From Glycine soja (Eukaryota > Streptophyta > Magnoliopsida > Fabales > Fabaceae): 64,000 nucleotides of DNA. The notes beneath the pieces were generated by a model that worked only from the letters and a program-made list of their open reading frames with translations, was not told where the DNA came from and ran no database searches. Position 1 is the first letter of the stretch, and every line of letters begins with the position of its first letter. Below are positions 23,324 through 34,775 of this stretch, piece by piece. The DNA lies in the NCBI RefSeq assembly GCF_004193775.1, contig NC_041003.1:27033735-27097734 (forward strand). The letters run 5' to 3'. Both the position numbers and the translations under genes were made by a program.

Positions 23324-24046
23324 TGTGACACCCTCTACCCCGACATAAATATAAATAAATAAAATATATAAATATATCGGTAACCAAATTCGCATAGGTA
23401 AAAGGCTCACATTCACTTCACTATTATCAATTAAACTTATTAAAACCTATTCGGCTCAAAATAAGGCCGTCAAAATTTACAAAAATATTTTGTTAAATCA
23501 GTGAGATAAAATAAAATAGACTAACATCATGCAATTAATATAAAACTTATGCCCCACTGTCACATCCTATCAGAGCATTGTGTCCCGACGTCCTTCAACA
23601 CAAAGTTCCTTAAAGCACTTCACCTAGCCATCTACTCCCCCGAACACAAGGTTCAAGATCATCAAGGATCCAAACATAAACAACACACGGGGAGTGAGTT
23701 ATCACATTCCAAACTAATAGAGAAAAATAAAACAACATATAAGTATAAATATTATATAACAAAATACAATTTACTTGAGCCTAACTCACGTTATTTCACC
23801 ATAGTCTCATTTGTTTTCAGAACATTCGCATACTCAATAGTCAAAACACAATATCATCAAATAAATCAATATAGAACAATACACAAGCGTTATGCAACAA
23901 ATACACTAAGACTCAATCCTATATGCAATGTGGCACCATGTCAGTGAAAAACCTCGTCGGGCGCCTAGGAGTACATGACAAGACAAACCACACACTAGCA
24001 AGTCAAGTCACTCGCACTAGGTAATATCATAGGGAGACCAGTCAAG
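23324..24046 (-). mobile_element. 5' LTR of minus-oriented gypsy element, left piece
   Basis: Starts TGTGACACCC at 23324 and runs to the insertion point of the next element. The right piece resumes at 36322 and ends at 38174 with GGGATGTTACA, giving a split LTR of about 2.6 kb with TG..CA ends. The flanking GTCAC duplication of the inserted element confirms the join. Confidence 0.8.
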
Positions 24047-24051
24047 GTCAC

Positions 24052-24947
24052 TGATGGGATCTTGATTGTGGGGCTTCTATGGAGGCTGGATCTTTAAGCT
24101 TCAATGAGGTCCTTTAATGGTGATTTTCCATCATGGAGATGTAGTGGAAGACAAAGGAGAAGAGGTGAGAGGAGGCGCCATCCACTAGGGAATAAGCCAT
24201 GGAAGAAGGAGCTTCACCACCAAGATGAGCCTTGGATAAGAAGCTTGGAGAGGATGCTTCAATGGAGGAAAAGAAAGAGGGAGAGAAAGAGAGAGGGGGA
24301 GCATGAAATTGAAGGAAGAAAAAAGGGAGAGAAGTTGAACTTTGAGTTGTGTCTCACAAGGCTCTCATTCATCAAAGTTACAACAAGTGTTACACATGCT
24401 TCTATTTATAGACTAGGTAGCTTCCTTGAGAAGCTTTCTTGAGAAAACTTCCTTGAGAATCTTCTTTGAGAAAAATTCTTTGAGAAGCTAGAGCTTAGCT
24501 ACACACACCCCTCTCATAACTAAGCTCACCTCCTTGAGAAGCTTCCTTAAGAAGATTCCTAAAGAAGCTAGAGCTTAGCTACACATACCTCTCTAATAGC
24601 TAAGCTCACCTCCTTGAGATGAGAAGCTAGAGCTTAGCTACACACCCCCTATAATAGTTAAGCTCACCCCCATGACAAAATACAAAAAAAATCCCTACTA
24701 CAAAGACTACTCAAAATGCCTCGAAATACAAGGCTAAAACCCAATACCACTAGAATGGCCAAAATACAAGGCCCAAACGAAGGAAAAACCTGTTCTAATA
24801 TTTACAAAGATAAGTGGGCTCATACTTAGCCCAAAGGCTCAAAATCTACCCTAAGGCTCATGAGAACCCTAGGGCCTTCCCTTGGATCTCTGGCCCAATC
24901 TACTTGGAGTCTTTTATCCAATGCTCTTGCGGGGTAGGATTGTATCA
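24052..24947 (-). mobile_element. 3' LTR (left) of the 24052-36316 element
   Basis: Begins TGATGGGATC and ends ATTGTATCA. It contains CTATTTATAG (minus-sense TATAAATAG) near 24401 and repeated AGCTTAGCTACACA blocks at 24490-24640. Differs from the right LTR by scattered substitutions and small indels only. The adjacent plus-strand TTCCCTCCACCTTGG (24948-24962) is the polypurine tract in the minus sense. Confidence 0.9.
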
Positions 24948-24965
24948 TTCCCTCCACCTTGGAAA

Positions 24966-25633
24966 GGATTTGACCTCAAATCTTGAGGTTCTTCGTACTC
25001 TGGGCTCCTTCCCTCAACACCTGTAAAAAGAACAAAAACACATGTATTAGTGGTGTTTGGTATGTTGAAGTAAGGTAAGGTCTGAAAACCCATTTCCTGG
25101 GCATCTTCCCATGAAGGAACATGGTTTCTCACCAACTCAATGAGTGGTGCTATAAGTATAGAAAAATATGGGACAAACCTTTTGTAAAAGTTTGTTAAGT
25201 CATGGAAGCCCCAAATTTTTCTTATACTTGGTGGAGTGGGCCACTCAGGAATGACTTTTATTCTCTTAGAGTTCATGGGAACCCCTTGATCACTATTTGA
25301 AAAATTAAGAAAAGTAACGCAATAAAACATACATTTTTCTGTATTTTCATATTGATTATTCCTACCAAAAAGTATGACAAACCTAAGGTGTCCCATATGA
25401 GTACCTAAGTTTGTATTGAAACTAAAAATAATAACAAACCTACCTAATGGGTCCCTATGTACACACACCATGAAGATGTTAGGTGCATAAGTGATTTTAC
25501 AAAAGAGGGTTGTACCACTCAAAACATTCATCATACCACCTATTTTAGGGACTTGGTGCCTAATAATACCTATTTTGGGCACCAACAAAGCACAAGGATT
25601 TAAGCTCTTGCGAACCAAATCCTCATCCAACAA
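24966..25633 (-). pseudogene. Collapsed reverse transcriptase of the 24052-36316 element
   Basis: The minus-strand frame has DLVRKSLNPCALLVPK, NVLSGTTLFCKI, EWPTPPSIRKIWGFHDLTNFYKRF-type and LRSNPFQGGGND segments in the same order and with the same gaps as 14274-15272. It lacks YxDD, RNase H and integrase. Continues toward gag through disrupted frames at 25634-25700. Confidence 0.75.
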
Positions 25634-25638
25634 CTTCT

Positions 25639-26529
25639 TTACTTGAGGAATAAACTCAAGCCCAAGAGGTGTGGCAATGCTAGCAAGTGTCTTTTACAAA
25701 AAAGAAAATGTGGAGGTTGTCTAAGAGGGAAAGTTTCTTTAATGTTTGTCTTTATTGTAAAATGAGTTTCCTTCTTAGCTAATCTCTTGGAGGAGACACT
25801 TACCTCCTTACACTTCTCTTTAACCACTAATGGTTGTCCTTCTTCTTGGGGGTAGATTTCTTCACTAGATTCTTCCCCTTTTGCTTTTTCACTTTCACTA
25901 GAGGAAGGTGAAGTAGTAGCCTTATCTTGGCTACTATAAATGTCTTGGCCCCTCATAATCATGGTTTTTGTGGTGGGGCATTGAGAAGTAATGTGTCCTC
26001 TTCCAAGACATTTAAAGCACTTTATAGAGCGAATTTTCTCTTGCATACTAGCCTTAGGGGCTTGTTTTTCTATTGTCATCCCCTTATCATCTTTGGGCTT
26101 AGAAGGTGTCACCCCTAAGATGCCTTGACCTTGGTCTTTCTTTGGATAAGAGTGAGAGCCATAAGATTTTGATGTAGACTTCTTTTTAAGTTGTTGCTCT
26201 ACCCTTATTTCCCAAACTAAGTTAGTCTCTACATTGTCCTTCCCATGGAAGTATGGGAGGTTAATGTTAGCCTCTTGAGGCTTTCTTTCCTTTTCTCTTC
26301 TATGGGAGTGAGGTCTAAGATGTGACCTATGCCTTCCTTCATAATAGTCATGAAGTTCTTCACTTAGGCTCTTGCAAGAGTTATGACTACTATAGGAGGC
26401 ATGTTTTTCTCTTTTCATTTCTTTCATTATTTTTCTTCTTTCTTCCTTTCTTATTTTCTTTCTTTCATCTTGACTTATTTCTTCCACTCTTTTTTTCCTT
26501 TTTCTTTTCTCTCTTGTTTTTCTTTCCAT
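25639..26529 (-). pseudogene. Gag of the 24052-36316 element, internally deleted
   Basis: A 296-codon frame from the ATG at 26529. The N-terminus is extremely basic and probably coiled-coil (MERKTREKRKRKKRVEEISQ). The capsid domain is mostly deleted: NVETNLVWEIRVEQQLKKK joins directly, whereas the copy at 13249 retains about 100 more residues. A CCHC knuckle, CFKCLGRGHITSQC, lies near residue 170, followed by an acidic linker. Possibly still translated, but lacking the particle-forming core. Confidence 0.75.
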
Positions 26530-27858
26530 AACTTGAGGGAACTCAACTCATCTAAGATTCTAGATAAAGGGTCTTTATGACTAGTACCCTCGCCATTAAC
26601 ACCAGATGAATGATGACTCATGTTGGTTCCTAAGTTGTGGTTCTTTCTTGTTGGAGGTTTGAAAACAAAAGGTAAAAGAAACTATGGTTGAAACTAGCCA
26701 AAATAAACACTAAAAGAGGTGTGAAAGATAAGGTAAAAAACTAATTGGTAACAGGAGAGCTATCTAGGCAGTTTGACAATGGAAGGTAAAGGAAATAAGC
26801 TATGAAAGTAAGCAAGAAATGTAAACTAGGCGAATCCTAAGAGTGTTTGGATGACCACATTCAAGGTTCCCAACAAAACACTCACTATCCTAAGGAAAAA
26901 TTGCCTACAATTATTACACACAAATGGAAGTTTGGTAACCTATTGGAGGCTCCCAACACACCTCCAATGAAAGGCCTTTTTGTTACTAAACTTGAAAGCA
27001 GTGAAGGTAAGTAAATTGCAAATTACAAAATTACAAAATAGTCCTCAATTTTGGTGGTTGTTCTCTCTTTGGTGATTCACTCAATTTGGAGTGCTTCTTA
27101 GTCCAATAGCTCTTAAGGTGGTTGGCCCCTTTCTTCTTGACTCAAATTCTTCAAGGGATGGCACCAATCCTCCTTCCAATTCCCTATATGGCAACCCACA
27201 AACAAGGAAACAAAGAGACAAGCAATAACCAAAGACCAAAAAAAATGGAATGAAAGCTAAACCAATGAAGTTTTAACAAGACAATTTTTCAAGGATTACT
27301 CAACAATTAAAGCAATGAAAAGGACATACAAGCAAGCTAGGACTCAAAGAGAAACTTAGAATGGCTCTAGGTAGAGTAAAAAAACTATAAAAAAAAGACT
27401 CAACAAACCTCTAGCTTTGACACTTGTTTTCACAGTAATTTTCAATTGAAATTTAGGAACTAAGATTGGTATAACATAGGCACCAATTATAGAATAAATT
27501 TTGAGCCAAAAGAGCAAGCACACTTCCCTTTCCCTTTTTTTTCCTGGATAATGATTTTTCTACCAACTTGTGTGATTTTTAGTATTTTTTCCTTTTATCT
27601 AAATCACTTGGTTCTTTTTGTATAACTTTTTTCCAGATGTCTAGAAAATTCAGTAAAAATTTCAACTCAAAATTCGAAGTAACTAATTCTCAGTAATTTT
27701 TACAAGTTTGTATGTCCAAGCTGCCAGCACCAGCGATTTTTTTTTTTAAGCATGGTATATTGATTGCCTTGGGCTTACTTTCAACCTTCCTATGTATGTT
27801 GAACTCACTAGGATTGTTTACCTCAATTTTAGGAGTTCAATATTCACTTAGGATTAAC
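26530..27858 (-). other. Leader of the 24052-36316 element
   Basis: Non-coding, shared with 12763-13075 of the related element over its first 300 bases. Interrupted by the insertion at 27864 and continued at 34776-35419. Nothing else recognised. Confidence 0.55.
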
Positions 27859-27863
27859 ATTTC

Positions 27864-29544
27864 TGTTGGATCGATAGACCTCAAAATAATTAAGAAGGGG
27901 GGTTGAATTAATTATTCCTAAACCTTTACTAATTAAAAATTAACTCTTTTAAGGCTTTTACTATGTTGTTAAGAGAATAAGGAGTAGAAGAGAAACTTAA
28001 CAGAAAGTAAAAGCAGAAATTAAATGCACAACGCAAATTAAAAGAGTAGAGAAGAAGGAGACAACACACAAGAGTTTTTATACTGGTTTGGCAATAACCC
28101 GTGCCTACATCTAGTCCCCAAGCGACCTGCGGTCCTTGAGATTTCTTTCAACCTTGTAAAAGTCCTTTTACAAGCAAAGATCCACAAGGGGTGTACCCTC
28201 CCTTGTTCTCTTTGAAACCCTAGTGGATGTACCCTCCACTAGAACTGATCCACAAGAGATGTACCCTCTCTTGTTCTCAATCAAACCCAAGTAGATGTAC
28301 CCTCTACTTGTGCCACAAAGGATGTACCCTCCAATGTGTTAAGACAAAGATCTCAGGTTGTTAAACCTTTGATACTTTGTGAATGGGGATACAAAAGAAT
28401 TCTCAGACGGTTAGTCCTTTGAACACTTTTGTATTAGGGAAAGGGAAGAATCAAAAGAATTCTCAGACTATGTCGTTTTGAATTCTTTGACAAGGGAGAA
28501 GGGAGACACAAAAGAATTCAGGCGGTTAGTCCTTCGTTCTTTTGGAAAAGGGAGAAGAGAGACACAAAAATAATTTAGGCGGTTAGTCCTTGGCGAATTC
28601 TTTTTGGCAAAGGGAGAAGGGAATGAAAAAGATGAATAGCACAAATTTTCAAGGTTTAGAAAACCAGAAAAACTTTGGAAAGCTTTTGACAAAGAAAGAA
28701 GAAGAAGAAGTTCAAAGAGACTCAAAAATCAATGTGGAAAAATTGCTTGTTTAAAGAATGAATTGGAAAAGATAGATCTTGAAATGCATAACAAAGCCTT
28801 GCTTTTATAGACTTTTCATGTCTGGTCAAGAGAACCATTAGAAGAGTTATGACCTTTTAGAAAAAGTCAAAAACTATTTGAAGAGTTACATCTTTTGATT
28901 TGTTCAGAAACAATCACTGGTAATTGATTACCAAATCAGTGTAATCGATTACACAAGGCTTTTATGTGAAAGGATGTGGCTCTTCACATTTGAATTTGAA
29001 TTTTAACGTTCAAAGGCACTGGTAATCGATTACCAAAACATTGTAATCGATTACAGCTCTTTGAAATTAATTGGAACGCTGTCAATTCAATTTGAAAACT
29101 TTTTCAAAACAATTTTGCTACAGGTAATCGATTACAGCAATCTGGTAATCGATTACCAGAGAGTAAAAACTCTTTGGTAAACATGTTTTGTGAAAAATTC
29201 ATGTGCTACTCAGTTTTTGAAAAATCCTTTTCATACTTATCTTGATTAAGTCTTCTCTTGATTCTTGAGTCTTGAATCTTGAATCTTGATCTTGATTCTT
29301 GAAGCTTGATCCTTGAATCTTGATTCTTGAATTCATCCTTCTTCTTGAATCTTGAAGTGTTCCTTAACTTTTCCTCTTGAGTCTTGAATTGTTCTTGATT
29401 CCTTCTTGAACATCTTGAACTCATCCTTTGATTGACCTTTGAGCTTTTTGTCATCACTTTTGTCATCATCTTTTGTTATCATCTTTGTTATCATCAAAAC
29501 ATCTTTGAATCATTCTTGATTCACCATGAAGCTTTGCTTCTACA
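27864..29544 (-). mobile_element. 3' LTR of copy B
   Basis: Carries the hairpin array at 28180-28610, a minus-sense TATAAAAG at about 28804-28811, GTAATCGATTAC palindromes at 28920-29160, and CTTGATTCTTGAAT-type short repeats at 29240-29400. Confidence 0.9.
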
Positions 29545-29560
29545 ATCTCCCCCTTTTTGA
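29545..29560 (-). promoter_or_regulatory. Polypurine tract next to the 3' LTR, with two further copies
   Basis: ATCTCCCCCTTTTTGA on the plus strand gives a minus-sense TCAAAAAGGGGGAGAT touching the LTR edge. Similar tracts occur at 29624-29637 and 29707-29719. Multiple polypurine tracts ahead of the 3' LTR are a known feature of Sirevirus-type copia elements. Confidence 0.8.
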
Positions 29561-30017
29561 TGATGACAACTTCTGAAATCAAGAAACACACACACACTTT
29601 TTCCTAGTCGATCACTCACATAAATTCTCCCCCTTTGTTTTTGAATTTATGCTTATCTTTAAAAATTAGTTGATTACTCATGTGAATTCTTGATTTAATC
29701 TCATTTCTCTCCCCCTTGGGCATCAACAGAAAGCCAAAGTGCGTATCAAACTTAAAGTTTACAGATATAACTTAAACATCCATACAATCTTCATGGAAAA
29801 ATATCAACCAAACCATGAAGCAAGAATCATGAAGTAACAATCATAAATAGATTAACTATAAAACCCATATAGTCAAATAGCAAACTTAATATTTGTTCAA
29901 ACATACCATGCAAATATGGAAATAGTAAATTGTTTAAATACCATATACCATGCAAATAAGGATATTGTTCAAATACCATAATAATATAGCCAAAATACAA
30001 GGCTAAAAATCAAAGTA

Positions 30018-30285
30018 CTAATAATATAAAAATAGAGATCTAAGATGATGGTGGCGGCGGTGGTGGAAGATCAAAGCTTGAACGAATGTAAGACACATCT
30101 TCTTCAACCTTTGTGATTCTTGACTCCATTTCATTGAAGCGCATATCCACTTGTAATTCCAAAGTGTCAAACCTTTCACCAACAAAGTTTTGAAGACCAT
30201 CAAACCTGTCCATAATCTTCGAAAGAAGAGATGAATCTTCTCCCTCATGTCCTTCTTCACCAACATTTCTAGCACCCTTCTTCAC
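30018..30285 (-). pseudogene. Downstream tail of the env-position ORF
   Basis: The minus-strand frame reads NVGEEGHEGEDSSLLSKIMD, then an amphipathic stretch (LELQVDMRFNEMESRITKVEED) that looks like a coiled coil, and ends in a polyproline tail just before the polypurine region. It adjoins the frame at 30286 with a TGA between them (CATGATGGCTCTTGAGTG context), so it was probably one protein with the 286-residue frame. Confidence 0.5.
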
Positions 30286-31146
30286 TCAAGAGCCATCATG
30301 CTCCTTTATATAACCAAAGGATGCTATGACTGAAGCGCCTATAAGGAATGATCTCTTGATTGGAGCATAAGGTTCAGAATCAAGAGGGATGTTGAAGTGT
30401 TCAAGGAAAAGGGTAACAAAATAAGGATAAGGCAATGGGGCATTCAATCGCAATGCCTTATGCATGCGATATCTAACAAGATGTGCCCAATCAATTTGTA
30501 AACCTTTATGAAAGGCCCACATGACAATGAGATCTTCTTCAGAAACCTGGGCAAGGTTTGAAGATCTAGGAAGCAAGATGCGAACAATAAGATAATGGAG
30601 GATGCGGCTTTCAAAAGCCAATGAACCGGCAAGAAGCCTTCCGGTCATATCCGCTTGGTTGGTGCAAACAACCCGACGGGCATCATGTACAGAGAAATCA
30701 AACTTCCAATCGTCAATCAGTGCACCTTCAAATGGAACACCTTCGCTTGGCAATTGGGTTAAATCATAGAATAGGGACTGGTCAATGACCATCTTAGTCC
30801 CATAAACCTCAGACATTAGGGTTCCTTCATGGATTTCTAGATTAGAATAAAAAGATTTGACTAATTTAGAATAAACAGGTAATTTCAAAGACATGAATGG
30901 AATAAGATTGGAGTTTTCAAATGCTTGAAGGCATTCAAAACTCTCATTTGAGAAGAAATCCATATCTATGAATTTTGGGTCTATAATGGAACTAGAGGAA
31001 AAGAGGTTTGGGTACTGTATACGTTGTTCCTCTGATGAGAACAATGATCCAGAGGGAATGGAGGGAGGAATTGGGGTTTCCTGTGACCTGGAATGTCGTT
31101 GACTCCGACTCGAAGTGCATTTCTGCTTCTTCGATGGTTCCACCAT
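30286..31146 (-). CDS. Plant transposon-type protein (PF20167-like) in the env position
   Basis: A 286-residue frame from ATG at 31146. The Ser/Arg-rich N-terminus is followed by KSFYSNLEIHEGTLMSEVYG, a DDWKFDFSVHDARRVV segment and RILHYLIVRILLPRSSNLAQ, a pattern like the plant transposon-protein domain also seen at 462-1043. It sits between gag and the polypurine tracts, where Sireviruses carry an extra, envelope-like ORF. No signal peptide or transmembrane helix is obvious, so an envelope role is not supported. The sequence upstream of the ATG has four GTAATCGATTAC-type palindromes and a TATA-like word. Function unknown. Confidence 0.6.
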   Translation of the reverse strand: MVEPSKKQKCTSSRSQRHSRSQETPIPPSIPSGSLFSSEEQRIQYPNLFSSSSIIDPKFIDMDFFSNESFECLQAFENSNLIPFMSLKLPVYSKLVKSFYSNLEIHEGTLMSEVYGTKMVIDQSLFYDLTQLPSEGVPFEGALIDDWKFDFSVHDARRVVCTNQADMTGRLLAGSLAFESRILHYLIVRILLPRSSNLAQVSEEDLIVMWAFHKGLQIDWAHLVRYRMHKALRLNAPLPYPYFVTLFLEHFNIPLDSEPYAPIKRSFLIGASVIASFGYIKEHDGS

Positions 31147-31325
31147 TTGAGAAGTTTTTTCGAGATTTCAATTGGTTCAAAAGAACGGGATTGAAAAAAG
31201 ATTAAGTTTGGGCTTTGTGGGGAGTGATTTGGACAAGAATTGAGTGAGATATGGCTGGAAGAAAAATTGGGGGCAAGGGTTTTTCGAGAGAAAGGCTTGT
31301 TACAGGTTTCAGAATTTGAAATCTG

Positions 31326-31446
31326 AATATATAGGTGCAAGGACGCGTTGTAATCGATTACACAAATATGGTAATCGATTACCAGAAAGCAACAAAGCCA
31401 GAAATAACTGCTTGTAATTGATTACACTATTATGGTAATCGATTAC
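31326..31446 (-). promoter_or_regulatory. Candidate internal promoter with palindromes
   Basis: GTAATCGATTAC occurs at 31350-31361, 31371-31382 and 31435-31446, with a one-mismatch copy at 31414-31425. A minus-sense CCTATATAT lies at 31327-31335. This resembles the upstream half of the LTRs and precedes the ATG at 31146 by about 180 bases. Confidence 0.4.
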
Positions 31447-31956
31447 CAGAGGTTATTTTAGCCAGAAAATAAAAAACAAAAGGCTTTCTAGGAGAGAAGA
31501 AGTTTTGAGTTACTATCAAAATACTTTTTCATAAGAAATATATTAAAAAAATACTTTATAAATAGTTCTCAATCATGTAATTCACACATCATATTATGCA
31601 TGAACATTAAAACATGTAAATAATCAATATTATCAAGACAATCAACACAAGTATGAAGAGTATTGATTTTATTGAAATAAATGAATGAATATTTCATGCA
31701 AATAAGATGAAATCAATCAAGAACATATACTCATGATTTCAAACAATCAAAAAACAAAACAAATACAGAATTGTTAGTCATCATAATCAAATTTTTTGAA
31801 TAAAAATTTCAACTTTAAGAGAAATTTAATAAGATAATGGTTTTGATATTACCTTTTTCATGATTGAAGTGTCTAGATCTTCAAAGATGAGGATCATGCT
31901 TTTTCTCCTTGTTTTTCATCCTTGAGGGATGTTCTCATCACTTTTATAATCTTTGG

Positions 31957-33007
31957 TTAGAAGATTAATCTCCTTTTCTGAACCATCGGATGAATCATTG
32001 TCATCTCATGCAATGTATGCTTTCTTAGTTCTTCTTTCATCAAATCTTCTCTTTTCACTTTTCTCCGACCATTCTTCATTTGAAGGACAGTTGGCCTTGA
32101 TGTGACCAATTTGGTTGCATTTGTAACACCTAAGGACTTGAGAATCATCTTTTGATTTTCTTCCATTATTGAAATTCTGACGCCTGTCAATTCTTCTTTT
32201 CTTGATGAATTTCTGAAATTTCTTAACAAAGAAGGAAAGGTCTTCTTCATCATCTGAATCTTCTTCTTCGTTTTCTTCTTGTATTGAAGATGAGGCTTTA
32301 AGGGCTATGCTTCTCTTCTTTTTATCATTTTCTTCATTCTGATTGAGGGGTTGAAGTTCCATCTCGTGTTCCTGCAATTTACCAAATAAAGTGGCAAGAG
32401 ACATGGAAGAAAGGTCTTTACTTTCAGAAATAGCAGTTACCTTGGGCTGCCATTCCCTACTTAAACATCTTAAGACTTTATTAATTAAATCCTCATTAGG
32501 AAAGATTTTTCCTAAAGATGCAAGATGGTTTACTATATTTGTAAATCTTTTTTGCAAACTATGGATATTTTCATTTGGGTTCATCCTAAATAATTCATAA
32601 TCATGGGTAAGGGTATTTATTCTAGACCTTTTTACATTTGTGGTTCCTTCATGGGTTAACTGGAGAGTATCCCACATATCCTTGGTATTAGTACAATTTG
32701 ACACTCTAAAGTACTCATCTATTCCTAGGGCTGAAGTGATGATGTTTTTGGCTTTGAGATCGTACTGAATTTTTCTCCTATCTTCTTCTGTCCACTTATC
32801 TCTAGGTTTTTGAGTTGTAGTGTTTGAGCTTACATCTACTATAGTGGGTATGTGTGGTCCTAATTCTATTGCTTCCCAAATATTTAGATCTATGGCTTCA
32901 ATGAATATCTGCATGCGAGTTTTCCAATAATGGTAACCCTCACCATTGAAAATGGGTGGTCTGTGAATGGAATTTCCTTCAGGAAACAAGGGATTTGAGG
33001 AGGCCAT
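31957..33007 (-). pseudogene. Sirevirus-like gag of copy B
   Basis: ATG at 33007 starts MASSNPLFPEGNSIHRPPIF, then GEGYHYWKTRMQIFIEAID (the usual copia gag entry) and the capsid-like region with LTHDYELFRMNPNENIHSLQ. It ends with an acidic run and a CCHC knuckle CYKCNQIGHIKANC near residue 300. The main frame stops after KKAYIA at 32006, and the continuing protein sequence is found in another frame to 31957, so there is a frameshift after the knuckle. Gag assembles particles and binds RNA. Most of the protein is intact. Confidence 0.85.
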
Positions 33008-33043
33008 TTATCTTGAAGTGGTTAGACTTTCTACAAGATACAT

Positions 33044-33055
33044 GCTCTGATACCA
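33044..33055 (-). promoter_or_regulatory. Primer-binding site of copy B
   Basis: Reverse complement of TGGTATCAGAGC, two bases from the LTR edge at 33058. Same spacing as in copy A. Confidence 0.9.
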
Positions 33056-33057
33056 CT

Positions 33058-34770
33058 TGTTGGATCTAGTGGCCTCAGAATAATTAAGAAAGAGGGTTGA
33101 ATTAATTATTCCTAAACCTTTACTAATTAAAAATTTACTCTTTTAAGGCTTTTACTATGTTGTTAAGAGAATAAGGAGTAGAAGATAAACTTAACAGAAA
33201 GTAAAAGTAGAAATTAAATGCACAGCGGAAATTAAAAGATTAGAGAAGAAGGAGACAAACACACAAGAGTTTTTATATTGGTTTGGCAACAACCCGTGCC
33301 TACATCCAGTCCCCAAGCGACCTGCGGTCCTTGAGATTTCTTTCAACCTTGTAAAAGTCCTTTTACAAGCAAAGATCCACAAGGGGTGTACCCTCCCTTG
33401 TTCTCTATGAAACCCTAGTGGATGTACCCTCCACTAGAACTGATCCACAAGAGATGTATCCTCTCTTGTTCTCAGTCAAACCCAAGTAGATGTACCCTCT
33501 ACTTGTACCACAAAGGATGTACCCTCCAATGTGTTAAGACAAAGATCTCAGGCTGTTAAACCTTTGATACTTTGTGAATGAGGATACAAAAGAATTCTCA
33601 GGCGGTTAGTCCTTTGAACACTTTTGTATTAGGGAAAGGGAAGAATCAAAAGAATTCTCAGACTGTGTCGTTTTGAATTCTTTGACAAGGGAGAAGGGAG
33701 ACACAAAAGAATTCAGGCGGTTAGTCCTTCGTTCTTTTGGAAAAGGGAGAAGAGAGACACAAAAAGAATTCAGGCGGTTAGTCCTTGGTGAATTCTTTTA
33801 GGCAAAGGGAGAAGGGAATGAAAAAGATGAATAGCACAAGTTTTCAAGGTTTAGAAAACCAGAAAAACTTTGGAAAGCTTTTGGCACAAAGCGGAAGAAG
33901 AAGAAGAAGAAGAAGAAGTTCAAAGAGATTCAAGGCTTGTAAAGAATTGTAATAGATTGATTGGAAAAGTATATTGAAAAGCAAATCAAAGCCTTGCTTT
34001 TATAGACTCTTCATGTCTGGCCAAGAGGACCATTTAGAAGAGTTATAACTTTTAGAAAAACTTAAAACCAATTTGAAAAATTCAAAAACCTTTTGAAGGG
34101 TTACATCTTTTGATTTATTCAGAAACAATCACTGGTAATCGATTACCAAATCAGTGTAATCGATTACACAAAGCTTTTATGTGAAAGGATGTGACTCTTC
34201 ACATTTGAATTTGAATTTCAATGTTCAAAGGTACTGGTAATCGATTACCAAAGCATTGTAATCGATTACAGCTTTTTGAAATTAATTGGAACGTTGTAAA
34301 TTCAATTTGAAAACTTTTTCAAAACAATTTTGCTACTGGTAATCGATTACAGCAATCTGGTAATCGATTACCAAAGAGTAAAAACTCTTTGGTAAACATG
34401 TTTTGTGACAAATTCATGTGCTACTCAGTTTTTGAAAAATCCTTTTCATACTTATCTTGATTAAGTCTTCTCTTGATTCTTGAATCTTGAATCTTGATCT
34501 TGATTCTTGAAGCTTGATCCTTGAATCTTGATTCTTGAATTCATCCTTATTCTTGAATCTTGAAGTGTTCTTCAACTTTTCCTCTTGAGTCTTGAATTGT
34601 TCTTGATTCCTTCTTGAACATCTTGAACTCATCCTTTGATTGACCTTTGAGCTTTTTGTCATCACTTTTGTCATCACTTTTTGTCATCATTTTTTGTCAT
34701 CACTTTTGTCATCATTTTTTGTTATCATCTTTGTAAGACTCTTGATTCACCATGAAGCTTTGCTTCTACA
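33058..34770 (-). mobile_element. 5' LTR of copy B
   Basis: Ends TTCTACA at 34770 and starts TGTTGGATCTAGTGG at 33058. Same modules as the 3' LTR: hairpin array 33380-33800, palindromes 34130-34370, short CTTGATTCTTGAAT repeats 34460-34620 and a TTTTGTCATCA run near 34650-34730 that is longer than in the other LTR. Confidence 0.9.
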
Positions 34771-34775
34771 ATTTC

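Larger units (their letters stand above)
27864..34770 (-). mobile_element. Sirevirus-like copia element copy B, pol-deleted, TSD ATTTC
   Basis: LTRs at 27864-29544 and 33058-34770 both end TGTTGG..TTCTACA on the plus strand. ATTTC flanks both sides (27859-27863 and 34771-34775). On the minus strand the order is 5' LTR, PBS, gag, an env-position ORF, several polypurine tracts, 3' LTR. Protease, integrase and reverse transcriptase are absent. 6.9 kb in total. LTR copies are very similar, suggesting a fairly recent insertion. Confidence 0.9.
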
